A stretch of 64,000 bases of DNA, taken from the NCBI RefSeq assembly GCF_000170755.1, contig NZ_ABCK01000004.1, positions 1 through 64,000 on the forward strand. Direction: 5' to 3'. A program made the translations under genes and the position numbers. Shown in pieces: positions 63,013-64,000 of the stretch. Position 1 is the first letter of the stretch; every line of letters starts with the position of its first letter. Below the pieces are notes generated by a model, which searched no databases, was not told the origin of the DNA, and was given only the letters and a program-made list of their open reading frames with translations. The DNA comes from Lentisphaera araneosa HTCC2155. GTDB lineage: Bacteria; Verrucomicrobiota; Lentisphaeria; Lentisphaerales; Lentisphaeraceae.

Positions 63013-63861
63013 TTAGGAGTATTGCATATTTTTAAATAAAATGTCTCTATGGTTTTGAATTAAATACTTCCCAAGAAAAATCAAGAATATGCACATGATT
63101 AAAACCTCTTCTGGCTCAGGAACTAAAGCAGAGTTTTCAATTAATTCTTGTACGTTAGCGGTACCAATATCAACGGCAAAAAGTAAATCATCATAATCTT
63201 TGTCACCACCATTATATAGATCTTCAAAACCAAGAAAAAGATAGGACGAATCTTCTAATGCAAAACTTACAACATGTTGTAATCCATCTGGATTAGTGTC
63301 CGTATCTGTTGAGTAGATGTGAGAACCACCATTTGCACCATTACCAATCAAGAAAAAATCCAAATCTGTACCTGCGCTAAAATTACCTAATTCTACATAG
63401 TCACCTACATTTAATGGATAAGCTTCGCTATTATGCCAATTTAAGCTACTAGCATCTGGGAATATGAGTTGTGGATTACCTGTATTTATTCCATTGCCAT
63501 CAGGGTTATAACCTAGACTATTATGGTATCCAGCACCTTCACTAACAAAATAAACACGTATGTCGGAATCATAATTCAAATTAAGTTTTGTCGGATCCAG
63601 AGCCAAGCTTGTAACTGCGTCTGTACTTAAAGCAACACCGGAAGCTAGGTTGTTTTGTACTATTTCCTGGATTTCAGGCAAATAATTAGTTTGAAAATCA
63701 ATTGAGTCGGTATCTGAAGCAGCAGTATATACTTGACCCACAATATCTAAGCCAAAAGGTCTGTCAATTGATTGATAGGGAGATATAGTTCCCTCTGCTT
63801 GGGCGTTTCCAGCTATAATTGATGATAAGATAAGTAAGCTTACCTTTATTTTATTTTGCAT
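63013..63861 (-). CDS. DUF4114 protein with PEP-CTERM-like anchor
   Basis: A 282-residue exported protein with a signal peptide (VSLLILSSIIAGNAQA). The domain near 135-230 fits DUF4114, with its closing FGFEDLYNGGDKDYDDLLF. The C terminus has VPEP then a hydrophobic stretch (VLIMCIFLIFLGKYL) and a basic tail, as in PEP-CTERM proteins sorted by exosortase. The tail beyond the span is about 20 residues, longer than usual. AAGGA precedes the ATG. A second gene with a similar C terminus lies upstream. Confidence 0.85.
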   Translation of the reverse strand: MQNKIKVSLLILSSIIAGNAQAEGTISPYQSIDRPFGLDIVGQVYTAASDTDSIDFQTNYLPEIQEIVQNNLASGVALSTDAVTSLALDPTKLNLNYDSDIRVYFVSEGAGYHNSLGYNPDGNGINTGNPQLIFPDASSLNWHNSEAYPLNVGDYVELGNFSAGTDLDFFLIGNGANGGSHIYSTDTDTNPDGLQHVVSFALEDSSYLFLGFEDLYNGGDKDYDDLLFAVDIGTANVQELIENSALVPEPEEVLIMCIFLIFLGKYLIQNHRDILFKNMQYS

Positions 63862-63885
63862 TTTTCCTTCTCCAAAACTACTTTC

Positions 63886-64000
63886 TCAGTAATTTATTTG
63901 TTTTTTGTTTTCTTGAAATGAAAGGGCAAGGTGCCGAATCAAAAATAATAAAAATATCACAATAAGAACTATTTCTTGAGCTTCGGGAACCAAAGCAGAG
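63886..64000 (-). CDS. C terminus of a second PEP-CTERM-like protein (partial)
   Basis: Minus-strand frame running in from the window edge to a TGA at 63888-63886. The readable end is SALVPEAQEIVLIVIFLLF, then LIRHLALSFQENKKQINY. It parallels the ending of the DUF4114 gene next door (SALVPEPEEVLIM), so it is likely a tandem paralogue. The motif reads VPEA and not VPEP. Only 38 codons are visible. Confidence 0.8.
   Translation of the reverse strand, partial: SALVPEAQEIVLIVIFLLFLIRHLALSFQENKKQINY

Overview
The window looks like a chromosomal segment from a marine bacterium of the PVC superphylum, most probably the Lentisphaerota (Lentisphaera-like). The protein content supports this: five sulfatases, a PSCyt1/DUF1549/DUF1553 plus DUF1501 pair, a sigma factor of the Rhodopirellula/Verrucomicrobium type with a FecR-LamG partner, many Hanks-type Ser/Thr kinases, a DUF1559-type prepilin and PEP-CTERM-like proteins. 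The DNA is AT-rich and gene-dense. I see no IS element, phage, CRISPR array or tRNA. The assignment rests on protein families and not on a tree.

Layout. 1-822: 3' part of a 16S rRNA gene closed by two terminators, with no tRNA or 23S gene behind it. 991-4128: TrkH, a DUF1294 protein and a PPi-type phosphofructokinase. 4227-13478 (minus): a very tight ten-gene run with membrane protein, lipoprotein, Ser/Thr kinase, TPR protein, LptE-like lipoprotein, IspF, WecA/MraY-type transferase, NadC, QueE and a Pro/Gly-rich LamG membrane protein. 13558-16240: membrane protein, SpoU methyltransferase, DoxX and a decayed prepilin gene. 16308-19228: two sulfatases in an operon. 19371-22006: ECF-like sigma factor overlapping a kinase-LRR protein that lacks the usual ATP-binding lysine. 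22003-25401: two photolyases side by side. 25553-31888: two Ser/Thr kinases with periplasmic Cache sensor domains around an MsrA lipoprotein and a beta-propeller protein. 31969-34586: AI-2E family permease and hypothetical membrane proteins.

34794-42058 is a sugar locus: a substrate-binding protein fused to an ABC permease (reading frame broken), a second permease with a very large periplasmic insertion, a ROK kinase fused to phosphomannose isomerase, and a divergent AraC regulator with repeated TGGTATA boxes. 42182-46808: RF3, a hypothetical protein, KpsF, a zinc-ribbon kinase and a MazG/HisE-like protein. 46881-51692: three more sulfatases, two of them tandem paralogues. 51906-53933: RhlE helicase and LexA. 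53934-54923 is a gene-poor kilobase with nested inverted repeats and a broken NagB-like gene. 54945-60838: sigma factor, FecR-LamG, PSCyt/DUF1553 and DUF1501. 60904-62607: SelO. 63013-64000: two PEP-CTERM-like genes, the second cut by the window edge.

Taken together this suggests a polysaccharide degrader that strips sulfate from marine glycans, imports the sugars by ABC transport and feeds mannose-6-P into PPi-dependent glycolysis, with heavy use of Ser/Thr kinases and alternative sigma factors. The most unexpected signal is not a gene: an interrupted palindrome TTGCG-N5-CGCAA occurs at least ten times exactly, and about nine more times with one mismatch, spread over the window both between and inside genes. 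When it lies inside a gene it almost always sits in the same codon phase.
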